The translations under genes were made by a program, and so were the position numbers. From Thermoprotei archaeon (lineage in GTDB: Archaea; Thermoproteota; Thermoprotei; Thermofilales; B15-G2): a stretch of DNA of 64,000 nucleotides. Where the stretch lies: positions 9,920 through 73,919 of the forward strand of contig QMRV01000003.1 in assembly GCA_003649445.1 (NCBI GenBank), written 5' to 3'. Positions 16,153-24,560 of the stretch are shown here, piece after piece (within the stretch, counting starts at the first letter, position 1; every line of letters begins with the position of its first letter). Under the pieces are notes generated by a model. It was not told where the DNA came from. It did no database searches and was given only the letters and a program-made list of their open reading frames with translations.

Positions 16153-16712
16153 TATCTTTTGCAATAGCTACTTCGATAACTCATCTATCCGAAAAATATT
16201 CACCGATATTAATGAGGTGTATTCCCGCCACACTTATGCTCTCACACGATATCCGACGTGATAGATGTCTCCTTTTTATATGCAAAGAAAACAATGTAAT
16301 AGTGAGAATAGAAGGCAGCAGAGTCAAGAGAATATTTACTGACGAAGCATCGCTTTTAGGAGTTTACAGAAAAATAAGACTAGCATTAGAGAAGAAGATT
16401 CGGAAAAAAGTAATTCACCCAGGAATAAAAGTCTACTACACTAACATAGCGAGTTTCCTTTCAAAAACCTTTACTTCAATTATCTTTCCAGACACTAAAG
16501 GCAAAGATATTCCCGAATTATCTTCAGTAGAAAATGCACTATATGTGCTATCACTTGATAGAAAAACTCTTACAGATTTTCTAGCAGATATAGATATCGA
16601 GAAGATACCTTTAGTTTTTCCTAAGTCAATATACAACTTATCTCCTGACAAGATTATAGCCATAGTTAATATATGTCTTGATAGAATAACTGGCAGACTA
16701 TCTCCCTATTAG
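16146..16712 (+). CDS. trmY: tRNA (pseudouridine-54 N1)-methyltransferase TrmY
   Basis: The central motif ATLMLSHDIRRDRCLLFICK followed by IRIEGSRVKRIFTDEASLLGVYRKIRLAL-type residues matches TrmY (family pattern FLSHDIRRD ... RFEG ... DE.S). The C-terminal half is divergent but keeps the SPOUT end. TrmY methylates N1 of pseudouridine 54 to give m1-psi, the archaeal replacement for T54. Pus10, which makes psi54, is the next gene (120 nt downstream), giving strong functional agreement. Translation is likely coupled to SRP54 through the 7-nt overlap. Confidence 0.85.
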   Translation: MVVSFAIATSITHLSEKYSPILMRCIPATLMLSHDIRRDRCLLFICKENNVIVRIEGSRVKRIFTDEASLLGVYRKIRLALEKKIRKKVIHPGIKVYYTNIASFLSKTFTSIIFPDTKGKDIPELSSVENALYVLSLDRKTLTDFLADIDIEKIPLVFPKSIYNLSPDKIIAIVNICLDRITGRLSPY

Positions 16713-16832
16713 ATTTCCTACAATAACTTACTCTAACAGCAATGTTCACATTATTTCATTAAATCTATATAAAGTTCTATACCTCTTTTCGATAAAACTA
16801 TATATTTTAGGAGTAGAAGTTATGGGACGGTG

Positions 16833-18197
16833 ATGTTCGACATTCTAGAAAAAGCTGAAAATATAGTAAGCAAATACTGTCTCTGCGACTATTGCTTAGG
16901 AAGGCTGTTCGCTCAGCTTGGTAGAGGCTTAGACAATAATGAACGCGGATATGCTATTAAATTGTGTTTAACTCTGCAACATCACTTAGAGTTATTGACT
17001 ACAGAAAGCGATGAGAGTAAGAAAAAAAGCATAAAAGTTCTCGAAAATTTAGCTAAAACAAACTTTAATCCGGCAAAAGAAGTACTACAGAAATACGGCT
17101 ATAGTGTTCCAGATCCAGTGCCATGCTATGTCTGCGAAGACTTTTTTATCAGAAACATAGACCCCATTTTAAAAGAAATACTATCTTTGGTCAGTGACTA
17201 CGAATTTAATACATTTCTAATAGGAGCGAGAATACCAAGAGATATAGCTAAACGAGAAGATGAAATTAAAATTACTTATGGGCTCGAAAATATAAGTGAA
17301 AGCTTCAAATCAGATTTGACCAGAGTCCTTGGAAAACGATTTCAAAAAGTAACAGGCAAAGTAGTCGATTATAAGAAACCAGACCTTATTATCATGGTCG
17401 ATATACCTAACAATAAAATAAGTGTGCACTCTGCACCTATCTTCATTTATGGAAGATACCGAAAATATGTCAGAAATCTTCCTCAAAATAAGTGGCTTTG
17501 TCCACGTTGCCGGGGTAAGGGATGTGAAGAGTGCTCGTGGACAGGTAAAAAATATCCGACTTCTGTAGAGGAAATAATATCAGAGCCAATAATTAAGCTC
17601 TTTAAGGCTGAAAAAACAAAGTTTCATGGAGCAGGAAGAGAAGATATTGATGTACGAATGCTTGGCTCAGGACGCCCCTTTGTTGTAGAAATTTTAAATC
17701 CAAAAATAAGAACAATTGATCTTAAAAAAGTTCAAGAAGAAATAAATAAACATGGAAAAGGATTAGTAGACGTCTCTGACTTGAAGTATACTACACGTGA
17801 TACTATCAAGAAGATCAAAGTATATTCCGAGTACACCATTAAAACGTATAGAGCTATAGTTTCAGTAAACCGCGACATTACTGAAGACGACCTCAAGAAA
17901 ATTGAGGAGGTTTTCAATAACATAATAATTGAGCAGAGAACCCCCCTAAGAGTCCTTCACAGAAGAGCGGATAAATTACGCCGGAAGAAAGTATACAAGA
18001 TTACCAGCAGAATACTGGGTAAGAGGAAACTAGAACTGACTATAATCTGTCAAGGAGGCCTCTATATCAAAGAGCTAATAAGTGGAGATAAGGGGAGAAC
18101 TAGACCCAATATCTCTAATATCCTCGGAGCTCAAGCTGTCTGCGAAGAACTAGACGTAGTAGACATAGCAGAGCCGCCCATAAAGGGCTTTATGTGA
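16833..18197 (+). CDS. pus10: tRNA pseudouridine synthase Pus10
   Basis: Two N-terminal zinc knuckles (CLCDYCLGRLF ... CYVCEDFF) precede a THUMP-like region, then the GRYRKYVRNLPQNKWLCPRCRGKGCEECSWTG segment, and the catalytic core FHGAGREDIDVRMLGSGRPFVVEI, whose aspartate (GREDIDVRM) is the pseudouridylation residue. Archaeal Pus10 makes psi54 and psi55. At about 454 residues it is full length. An ATG at 16833 is preferred to the GTG at 16830. Its last 67 nt overlap the convergent L21e gene. Confidence 0.95.
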   Translation: MFDILEKAENIVSKYCLCDYCLGRLFAQLGRGLDNNERGYAIKLCLTLQHHLELLTTESDESKKKSIKVLENLAKTNFNPAKEVLQKYGYSVPDPVPCYVCEDFFIRNIDPILKEILSLVSDYEFNTFLIGARIPRDIAKREDEIKITYGLENISESFKSDLTRVLGKRFQKVTGKVVDYKKPDLIIMVDIPNNKISVHSAPIFIYGRYRKYVRNLPQNKWLCPRCRGKGCEECSWTGKKYPTSVEEIISEPIIKLFKAEKTKFHGAGREDIDVRMLGSGRPFVVEILNPKIRTIDLKKVQEEINKHGKGLVDVSDLKYTTRDTIKKIKVYSEYTIKTYRAIVSVNRDITEDDLKKIEEVFNNIIIEQRTPLRVLHRRADKLRRKKVYKITSRILGKRKLELTIICQGGLYIKELISGDKGRTRPNISNILGAQAVCEELDVVDIAEPPIKGFM

Positions 18198-18469
18198 TCT
18201 GCCGTAGTAATTATAGTCTTCTTCTTGCCTCCCAAATAGATCTCAATGATATACGCTCTTCCACGCTTTCCGACAATAGTTCCAGTTAATCCCTGATAGC
18301 GCCTGTGAGGTGCAGTTCTTATGTAAGTAGGGTCTATATCTATACAGACCTTATCCCCTACTTTGTATTCAATCATGAGTCTACTTAGACCAGGTCTACC
18401 TCGAGCTCTAGGGTGTTTTCGAAGAAGTTTACGTCCTCTAGTTCTATAGCCTTTTGAATGCCGAGGCAT
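18131..18469 (-). CDS. rpl21e: 50S ribosomal protein L21e
   Basis: MPRHSKGYRTRGRKLLRKHPRARG, then VGDKVCIDIDPTYIRTAPHRRYQGLTGTIVGKRGRAYII, is a clear L21e with its SH3-like barrel. The body ends near DHIKPF; the last 16 residues (MGGSAMSTTSSSSQTA) are a low-complexity tail encoded opposite the end of pus10. In many archaea L21e sits directly before rpoF and DUF655; here that pair is about 6 kb away. It is divergent from the prepilin peptidase gene. Confidence 0.94.
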   Translation of the reverse strand: MPRHSKGYRTRGRKLLRKHPRARGRPGLSRLMIEYKVGDKVCIDIDPTYIRTAPHRRYQGLTGTIVGKRGRAYIIEIYLGGKKKTIITTADHIKPFMGGSAMSTTSSSSQTA

Positions 18470-18603
18470 AGCGAGACAAAAAACATATACGCGTAAATAT
18501 AAGGTTTGTGCACATTCCTAATTTCGACTAAATACGTCCTTGACAAAAATTTGATGACAGCGAACTTTATGCTTATATTTTTGTGCATCCTTTATTTCAC
18601 AGA

Positions 18604-19353
18604 ATGAATCTCGACACTCTATGTCTTCTTGAAAACATAAAGAGACTTACTGCCATAATTTGTCTATCTGTAGCTTCTTTCCAAGATATTAAGACAAGAG
18701 AGGTAAGTGACAAAATATGGTTGCCTATAATACTTGTAGGTATTGCAGTAAATGCTGTAGAAAAAATTTGGACTAATGCAAGTATTCTTAGTCTATACTT
18801 GCTCTCCATAGCTATAACATTTCTTATAGCTTTAACTTTAGCATATTTTGGGCTAATGGGAGGCGCCGACGCAAAAGCCTATATATGTCTAAGTATTCTC
18901 GAAACACCTTCTGCACCTGCTAATATAGGCAAAATGTTCCCCGGCATAAGTATATTTATGAACTCCATTATTTTATCAATTTTCGCTATGATAATTATAG
19001 CTATAAACAATACAATACTATTATTTAAATCAAAATTATTCTATCCCAAAAATATTAGTATATTAAAGAAAATTATTTTATTTTTAAGTGCAACAATAGT
19101 TGATTTAAAAGAAGCGAAAAAGCATCCTCACAAATATTTCATTTTATCGTCGACACAAAATACTATTAAAATAAAAACAAATATTCATAATATAGATAAG
19201 TGCACTGAAATAATAGACATTCTCGAAAAGAAAGGTGTAGAAAAAGTATGGGTATCCCCTACACTGCCTTTTATTTTATTCATACTTATAGGCTATATGT
19301 TATACTTATTTATAGGCAATATTATTATATATGTTTTCGAAATTATATTTTAG
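18604..19353 (+). CDS. type IV prepilin / preflagellin peptidase (A24 aspartic protease)
   Basis: A membrane protein with two catalytic aspartate motifs of the GxGD family: SFQDIKTREVSDKIWLP after the first helix, and GLMGGADAKAYICL (GGAD in place of the usual GxGD). Hydrophobic helices follow at both ends. It should cleave class III signal peptides of pilins and archaellins at the membrane. A GTG at 18583 is in frame, but the TATA-like CTTATATTT at about 18569-18577 predicts transcription starting near 18600, so the ATG at 18604 is used (leaderless). The C-terminal 100 residues are unusually long and variable. Confidence 0.85.
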   Translation: MNLDTLCLLENIKRLTAIICLSVASFQDIKTREVSDKIWLPIILVGIAVNAVEKIWTNASILSLYLLSIAITFLIALTLAYFGLMGGADAKAYICLSILETPSAPANIGKMFPGISIFMNSIILSIFAMIIIAINNTILLFKSKLFYPKNISILKKIILFLSATIVDLKEAKKHPHKYFILSSTQNTIKIKTNIHNIDKCTEIIDILEKKGVEKVWVSPTLPFILFILIGYMLYLFIGNIIIYVFEIIF

Positions 19354-19693
19354 TTTTTATAACATTAATGGTTTTCTCAATAACTTTTCTTGTAGACTCT
19401 TCCACTGTACGGCCCTGAGCCGCAGCACTTATTAATTCATCTATTGTTATCCAACCGTTTACCCATACATAAGCTATTAATGCTTCAATTATATCCTCTA
19501 TTTTCATATTTTTAAAACTACTTTTATTTACAATTTTCTCTATTTGATCCTTGGATATGCTCTTCCTTAATATCTTATCGGCTACTTTTACTCCTTCAGG
19601 TTTTCCCAAAGATATACTTATACCAGCAGATACAACAAAGTTTAGTACAGCGTCACCAAGCTTAGCTAGTCCTTTGGACACTACTACTTTCAT
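19343..19693 (-). CDS. RNase III-like domain protein
   Basis: A 116-residue protein with KGLAKLGDAVLNFVVSAGIS at the N-terminus, close to the LGDAVL signature of RNase III folds, followed by a helical bundle (KIEDIIEALIAYVWVNGW). The acidic catalytic pattern is only partly present (LGD, then IEDIIEAL), so activity is uncertain. It resembles mini-RNase III-type proteins kept in archaea. It overlaps rpoL by 32 nt and is the last gene of the Csl4-DUF2067-RpoL operon, which supports a role in RNA metabolism. Confidence 0.72.
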   Translation of the reverse strand: MKVVVSKGLAKLGDAVLNFVVSAGISISLGKPEGVKVADKILRKSISKDQIEKIVNKSSFKNMKIEDIIEALIAYVWVNGWITIDELISAAAQGRTVEESTRKVIEKTINVIKTKI

Positions 19694-19970
19694 ACTTCGA
19701 TACAGCTTCCTTAAATCTGTCTCTTAATACTCTCATTAATTCTTCTATTTTATCACATGCTCTAATAACTGCTTCTCTAGGGCTCCCCTCTTTAGTCTTC
19801 ACATAGACTATAGGCTTTCTAATGAGAGGATGTGGTATTTTATATGCGCTAAATTCTACCGCTGGGTCTTCAAGAAGAATGTTTACCAGTAAGTTGCAGA
19901 ATGTATGATCCTCACCCTCTAAAATGAACTCTAGTTCATGTTCTGTCTCTCTTACTATTTTAAGTTTCAC
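19662..19970 (-). CDS. rpoL: DNA-directed RNA polymerase subunit L
   Basis: A 102-residue Rpb11-like subunit: LEFILEGEDHTFCNLLVNILLEDPAVEFSAYKIPHPLIRKPIVYV is the dimerisation core shared with RpoD. It is part of the polymerase assembly platform. It sits in an operon after csl4 and a DUF2067 gene, the usual linkage of polymerase and exosome genes in crenarchaea. Confidence 0.95.
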   Translation of the reverse strand: MKLKIVRETEHELEFILEGEDHTFCNLLVNILLEDPAVEFSAYKIPHPLIRKPIVYVKTKEGSPREAVIRACDKIEELMRVLRDRFKEAVSKYESSSVQRTS

Positions 19971-19981
19971 GCAACCATTAA

Positions 19982-20614
19982 TTAAGAAGTATTATTTGAG
20001 TTTTTCTCACAGCTAGATTTTATAAGTGTTTTAATTTCTTCAATATTTCTAGTTAGTACAATTTTTTCGTCTTGATAGTCTATACATTTATTTTCCTCTA
20101 AAAATTTAATTGCTTCATCGACATTTTTATTCATTAGTAAAGCTACATATGTTATTGCCTTTCTAGCAGATGCAGTAGTATTCATTTTTGTTAATTTTTC
20201 ATATATTTTTCCTAGTTTATTAAAAATTTCAATAGTTGTGCTTAGATCAGCATTTGTTTGGAGAAAACCTTTGGATACATTTACTTTATATCCTTTCAGT
20301 TTAAGTACTTCTAATGCCACATTTATCGGAATGCCTACTGATAGGTTTATTGACTTTAATATATTTCGCAGACTATATGCAAAGTATCCGCTGTAGTTTT
20401 TTCGCCTTTTATACTTTATTTCGGTAGCAATTCTTCTTAGTTCAATTGCAGCTGTCTTTACTGCTTCCTTATCGCCTTGCAGCGCAAAGTCTATAGTATT
20501 TAGTCTAGTTCTCACTATGACTACTACATTCCGTATTCTTCTATTTACTTCGTTTAAAATCTCCTCTAATTCGTCTCTGTCTTCAACCTTTATTGCTACT
20601 CTTTTTTCATACAT
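19982..20614 (-). CDS. conserved crenarchaeal protein (DUF2067-like), possible RNA-binding
   Basis: A 210-residue soluble protein with an N-terminal alpha/beta domain (VAIKVEDRDELEEILNEVNRRIRNVVVIV, then FALQGDKEAVKTAAIELRRIATEIKYK) and a C-terminal helical part. The layout and position between csl4 and rpoL fit the family I know as DUF2067, whose first domain is KH-like. The family assignment is from memory and was not checked. It is 12 nt from csl4 and 11 nt from rpoL, so co-transcription is likely. Confidence 0.78.
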   Translation of the reverse strand: MYEKRVAIKVEDRDELEEILNEVNRRIRNVVVIVRTRLNTIDFALQGDKEAVKTAAIELRRIATEIKYKRRKNYSGYFAYSLRNILKSINLSVGIPINVALEVLKLKGYKVNVSKGFLQTNADLSTTIEIFNKLGKIYEKLTKMNTTASARKAITYVALLMNKNVDEAIKFLEENKCIDYQDEKIVLTRNIEEIKTLIKSSCEKNSNNTS

Positions 20615-20626
20615 AGTCTCGACACG

Positions 20627-21199
20627 CTATATTGATAGATAAAGTGAAGAAATTTTCTTGCGGTAGCTTGTCCTACATATGCTACAGAAGAGATAATTCC
20701 CACGCTTACAAAGCGGTTTTACACAATTAGGACACCAAGATAATACTACTCCGAATTCTCTTCCTCTTAATGTTAAGTGGAAGGGCGGCCCTTCGTCCGA
20801 AAGAACTCTGGCTCTTATTATATCACCTATTCTCAGAAGATCATGCATGTCTCTTACGGGTTCGCTTAAAGCGTAGCTTACGTGAATTATACCTGTAAAA
20901 GGTATCGGTAGTAGCCCTCTGCCCTCTACTTCATATATTCGTGCAAGAGCGTAGAGACTTCTCACATATGATACTTGAGCATATACAGCGTCCTTAGCTT
21001 TAGGTATTAATGGTCTTCGTGACGGAATTACTGACAGTACATGGTTCACTCTATCAGCATTGAGCACACCAAGTGCTGCTGCTCTCAGGAATCCGTTTTC
21101 CTCGTACACATATTCTCCCGCTGTATACTCCTCAATTACAGCCACTTTATCTCCTGGAGTAACTAGCTCTTTTTCAGTCACTAGTTTGTGAAATAACAA
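20627..21199 (-). CDS. csl4: exosome RNA-binding subunit Csl4
   Basis: 190 residues with the three Csl4 parts: an N-terminal beta domain (VTPGDKVAVIEEYTAGEYVYEENGFLRAAALG), an S1 domain (AVYAQVSYVRSLYALARIYEVEG ... RIGDIIRARVLSDEGPPFHLTL), and a C-terminal zinc ribbon (CPNCVKPLCKRGNYLFCSIC). It forms the cap of the archaeal exosome and recruits substrates and DnaG. It is the first gene of a leftward operon and is divergent from tRNA-Leu. Confidence 0.95.
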   Translation of the reverse strand: MLFHKLVTEKELVTPGDKVAVIEEYTAGEYVYEENGFLRAAALGVLNADRVNHVLSVIPSRRPLIPKAKDAVYAQVSYVRSLYALARIYEVEGRGLLPIPFTGIIHVSYALSEPVRDMHDLLRIGDIIRARVLSDEGPPFHLTLRGREFGVVLSWCPNCVKPLCKRGNYLFCSICRTSYRKKISSLYLSI

Positions 21200-21273
21200 T
21201 ATGCAGATAAAGCTTTCGTAAATCTAGCGAATAAGAACTTAACTTTATATACTTCCTCAGAAAATTCTCACAT

Positions 21274-21377
21274 GCGGGGGTGCCCGAGCCAGGACAAAGG
21301 GGCGGGACTCAGGACCCTAAAAAGGGCGAGACCTCCCGTGGCGCAGGCCTGCGTGGGTTCAAATCCCACCCCCCGCA
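21274..21377 (+). tRNA. tRNA-Leu (CAG) with a 19-nt intron
   Basis: The acceptor GCGGGGG (21274-21280) pairs with CCCCCGC (21370-21376), with discriminator A at 21377. The T arm is GTGGG-TTCAAAT-CCCAC. The anticodon stem CGGGA/TCCCG only pairs if 21314-21332 is removed; this places a canonical intron between positions 37 and 38 with anticodon CAG at 21310-21312. The junction fits the bulge-helix-bulge target of the splicing endonuclease (two 3-nt bulges separated by a short helix, and CCCT/AGGG inside the intron). A long variable arm is present, as expected for leucine. CCA is not encoded. Confidence 0.93.
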
Positions 21378-21392
21378 CTATTTCAATAGACC

Positions 21393-22562
21393 ATGAGACA
21401 TCTCCCTTACTTAAACAAAGACCTCGTGGCCTGTCTTTCGAAATGGTTTGGCTTAGGTCAGACCTTATGCATGCTTAAAGCTCTCTTATCTCCATCGTCT
21501 CGCTACTATATCAGAGTAAATACACTCAAGTCGACTAGAGATGAAGTCTTAGAGAGTCTGCTTAAAGAGGGAATAAAAGCCTTTAAAAGCAAAATACTAC
21601 CAGAGGCTATATGCGTACCTATAAGAGGACCATTCAAAATAAGACTACATAAAAAGATAGTTGTAGTGGATAAATTTACTGCAGAAAGTGTGCTTTTAGG
21701 AGCTGACGTGTACATACCGGGCGTTCTTAAAGCGCACAACGTTAAAGAAGGAGATATAGTTTCCATAGTCTCTCCGGAAGGCTATCTCGTGGCTGAAGGA
21801 ATAGCTCTGATGTCTTCAAAAGAAATGCGCGGAAAATCACATGGCATAGCTGTAAAGGTAACAAATTCAAAATATAGAGCTCCCAAAGTTAGAGAACTAT
21901 ATACATTTAAGAAAGGACTCATATACGATCAAAGCCTTCCTGCAATGATCACTTCTAGAGTTCTCGAACCAAAGCCGGGAGAATTAATAGTTGATATGTG
22001 TGCAGCTCCAGGAGGAAAAACTACTCATATCGCACAACTCACAGAAAACAAATCTAATATCATAGCTGTAGACAGATCGGAAAACAAAATTAAACGCTTA
22101 ATTGAAAACTGTGAAAGACTAGGAGTAACATGCGTCAAGACTCTCGTCTACGACTCTCGATATCTTTCCAAAGAACTAGGGAAAAATGTAGCTGATAAAG
22201 TCCTATTAGATCCTCCCTGCACAGCATTAGGTGTTAGACCTAAAATATACGAAAATAAAAAGTGCAAGGATATATTAGCGACTGCTGCTTACCAAAGACA
22301 GTTACTAAAAGAAGCTACCAAGATAACTAGAAAAGGAGGAGTAATAGTATACTCTACGTGCACTCTTTCAGTAGAGGAGAATGAAATGAATATTCTTTAC
22401 GCGATAAATAAACTTGGACTAAAACTACTTAAACAAAGTATCACAGTAGGTATGCCTTCATCATTAATTCTACCTGAGTTGCACTTAACATATGTTCAGA
22501 GATTTCTACCTCATATTCATGAAACACCAGGCTATTTTATAGCAAAGCTTCTTAAGCCTTAA
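21393..22562 (+). CDS. RNA (cytosine-5)-methyltransferase, NSUN6-like, with PUA domain
   Basis: A 389-residue protein. The N-terminal half holds a PUA domain (about residues 85-165, VVVDKFTAESVLLGADVYIPGVLKAHNVKEGD), as in NSUN6-type enzymes. The C-terminal Rossmann domain has motif I DMCAAPGGKTTHIAQL, motif IV DPPCTALGVRP with the cysteine that releases product, and motif VI YSTCTLSVEENE with the catalytic cysteine. It probably makes m5C in tRNA. The start codon is only 15 nt after the end of tRNA-Leu, so both may come from one transcript. It overlaps the convergent nob1 by 11 nt. Confidence 0.9.
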   Translation: MRHLPYLNKDLVACLSKWFGLGQTLCMLKALLSPSSRYYIRVNTLKSTRDEVLESLLKEGIKAFKSKILPEAICVPIRGPFKIRLHKKIVVVDKFTAESVLLGADVYIPGVLKAHNVKEGDIVSIVSPEGYLVAEGIALMSSKEMRGKSHGIAVKVTNSKYRAPKVRELYTFKKGLIYDQSLPAMITSRVLEPKPGELIVDMCAAPGGKTTHIAQLTENKSNIIAVDRSENKIKRLIENCERLGVTCVKTLVYDSRYLSKELGKNVADKVLLDPPCTALGVRPKIYENKKCKDILATAAYQRQLLKEATKITRKGGVIVYSTCTLSVEENEMNILYAINKLGLKLLKQSITVGMPSSLILPELHLTYVQRFLPHIHETPGYFIAKLLKP

Positions 22563-23046
22563 CATATTTACTTCTAAGCTTACTTCCACATATAGGGCAA
22601 AAATCTCCATTAGTATACGTTTTTCCACAAATACTGCAATAGTATATCTTTTTACGGCATTTATCTATTGGCTTATGGACAACACTACTGTAAGATATAT
22701 TTAATTTACTTAAAATACTTTGAATTTTATAATCATCCGTATATACTATAACACTTATTCCTTCAGATATATATTTAATTGCTAGAGCTATTAAACTTAT
22801 GTCTGTTTCTGATAAATCGCGTAAATATCCCATTTTTTTAGCTATTTTTATAGCTTTAGTTAAGTATTTTCTTTCAGGCTCGACTACGCTAATCTTTTTT
22901 CCTTCGAGCAAAGTAAGTAAAATATATCTAGCTACACTAGATTTAACTTCCTCTAATACTTTAGGAGTAGTAACTACTGTGTCTTTACAAAGAAGTGCAG
23001 TACCATGAATTATAGCTGAAGTATCAGCTACTATTATCTTCTTCAC
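22552..23046 (-). CDS. nob1: ribosome maturation endonuclease Nob1
   Basis: A PIN domain (IIVADTSAIIHG, VTTPKVLEEVKS, SETDISLIALAI, VYTDDYKIQSI supply the acidic cluster) followed by a zinc ribbon (YYCSICGKTYTNGDFCPICGSKL). This is the archaeal Nob1 that cleaves the 3' end of pre-16S rRNA. 164 residues is normal. Its start overlaps the NAD kinase stop by one base, so translation is coupled. Confidence 0.93.
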   Translation of the reverse strand: MKKIIVADTSAIIHGTALLCKDTVVTTPKVLEEVKSSVARYILLTLLEGKKISVVEPERKYLTKAIKIAKKMGYLRDLSETDISLIALAIKYISEGISVIVYTDDYKIQSILSKLNISYSSVVHKPIDKCRKKIYYCSICGKTYTNGDFCPICGSKLRSKYVKA

Positions 23047-23873
23047 TATAACGCTCCCCCTTTAAGTCTGTATTCTAGCTTTTTGAAAGGATTATTTGTA
23101 AACCGAATAAATTCTACAGAGTAACTATCGGAGAGCTCTACTGATATTTTTTCTCGAGGCCGAACACTATAAGACCCGATGCCATCGTAAACTACTAACC
23201 CAGGTTGCTTAACTGAATAAAGAGTGATTTTTCTACTAGCACTAACAACAAGAGGTCTTGTCCAACTATTGTAGGAACATAAGGGACACAAAACAAGAGC
23301 CTTTATCTCGGGATCCAGTACAGGTCCACCTGCAGACAGAGAGTATGCAGTAGACCCTGTTGGAGTAGCTACTATGATTCCGTCTCCCCTATCTTCATAA
23401 ACCAAATGTCCGTCAACAAGCACGCGGTACTTAAATACCTTAAATGGACGCTCTCCTGTAAATACTATTTCATTGAGAACAAGAAATGACGCTTTATTGC
23501 CTACTGTAACTTTAGCACGTGCTCTTTTATCTATGAAATAGTCCTTTTCAATAATTTTCTCGAGTGCCCACTCGATAAGTCTTTCATCAATTTCTGTCAA
23601 GAAACCTACGGTGCCTGCATTAATTCCCAGTACTGGCGGCACTTTCTTAAGAACACTTACTGTCTCTAATATTGTACCGTCTCCTCCTATACACATAATA
23701 AAATCAACGCTACTTAATTCTTCTTCATCACAATATTTAGCACACACCCGTAAGTGCTCGCATGCTCTTCTATATACAACATACTCAATACTCAGCTGCT
23801 CCAATATTTTAATAGCATTTAAAGCAACATGTACAGCTTTCTCATCGTCAGACACTACAATACCAGCTTTCAT
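23046..23873 (-). CDS. nadK: NAD kinase
   Basis: A 275-residue NAD(+)/NADH kinase. FIMCIGGDGTILETV contains the GGDG substrate site, GTVGFLTE the NE/D-linked loop, and DGIIVATPTGSTAYSLSAGGPVLDP the second conserved motif. It makes NADP from NAD and ATP or polyphosphate in the cytosol. It forms a two-gene operon with nob1. Confidence 0.94.
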   Translation of the reverse strand: MKAGIVVSDDEKAVHVALNAIKILEQLSIEYVVYRRACEHLRVCAKYCDEEELSSVDFIMCIGGDGTILETVSVLKKVPPVLGINAGTVGFLTEIDERLIEWALEKIIEKDYFIDKRARAKVTVGNKASFLVLNEIVFTGERPFKVFKYRVLVDGHLVYEDRGDGIIVATPTGSTAYSLSAGGPVLDPEIKALVLCPLCSYNSWTRPLVVSASRKITLYSVKQPGLVVYDGIGSYSVRPREKISVELSDSYSVEFIRFTNNPFKKLEYRLKGGAL

Positions 23874-24081
23874 TATTCCCGAAAAGCCTTACTTAGTGAG
23901 TTTATTTAAGGTCTTCGGATATTTGAGCAGCACTTTAACTACAGTTTTAGCAACATAGTTTATTTAGTTTTCACTAAAATGTTTTCATCATTTCCGCCGT
24001 ATAAGGTCTTTTAAGAACTTACCGTAACAAATATTTAAGACTCTTTTATGTACATAGTTAAGTAGTTATAGAGGTGGCATT

Positions 24082-24474
24082 ATGTCTAAGCCCGTTGATG
24101 CAGGAAGCTTAAAAGTAGGATCGTTTATCGTAATAGACAACGAACCATGCAAAATAATGGAAATAGAGAAATCTAAACCAGGAAAACACGGCTCAGCAAA
24201 ATGCAGAATAGTAGCAATAGGTCTCTTTGACAGAAATAAGCGAAGCATAGTCGTTCCAGCAGACTCTAAAGTAGAAGTACCTATTGTTACTAAAAAAACT
24301 GCACAAGTATTAGCACTACTACAAGACTCTGTCCAGTTAATGGATCTATCCACATATGAAGTATACGAAGTCCCATTACCAGAAGACGAAGATTTAAGAA
24401 AAAGACTAGCCCCTGGAATCGAAGTAGAAGTATGGGAAGTATTAGGTAGAAGAAAGATAATGAGAACAAAGTAA
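24082..24474 (+). CDS. eif5a: translation factor aIF5A
   Basis: A 130-residue protein. The hypusination loop SKPGKHGSAKCR is intact (the lysine between PG and HG is modified to hypusine or deoxyhypusine). The OB domain follows (VQLMDLSTYEVYEVPLPEDEDL). It helps ribosomes pass difficult peptide bonds. A GAGGTGG ribosome binding site lies 5-6 nt before the ATG. A C/D guide RNA begins about 11 nt after the stop. Confidence 0.96.
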   Translation: MSKPVDAGSLKVGSFIVIDNEPCKIMEIEKSKPGKHGSAKCRIVAIGLFDRNKRSIVVPADSKVEVPIVTKKTAQVLALLQDSVQLMDLSTYEVYEVPLPEDEDLRKRLAPGIEVEVWEVLGRRKIMRTK

Positions 24475-24481
24475 CTTCTCT

Positions 24482-24538
24482 TAAAGTGATGATCCCCTCG
24501 AATCTGATAGATGAAGAAGATTATGAGTACTGATACTG
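24482..24538 (+). ncRNA. box C/D guide sRNA predicted to target C34 of elongator tRNA-Met
   Basis: C box GTGATGA (24486-24492, perfect), 11-nt guide, D' CTGA (24504-24507), 3-nt spacer, C' ATGAAGA (24511-24517, one mismatch), 12-nt guide AGATTATGAGTA, D CTGA (24530-24533). The complement of the second guide is TACTCATAATCT, the anticodon arm of elongator tRNA-Met around the CAU anticodon. Counting five nucleotides from box D puts the methylation on C34. A C/D guide for Cm34 of this tRNA is known in other archaea (Pyrococcus sR49), which supports both the call and the strand. It directly follows aIF5A. Confidence 0.88.
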
Positions 24539-24560
24539 AATACAGAAATATTCATCAAGA

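Noticed and set aside
23960..24010. Possible C/D RNA on the minus strand (ATGATGA near 23980)
   Set aside because: A C box is present but no D box lies at a suitable distance on either side.
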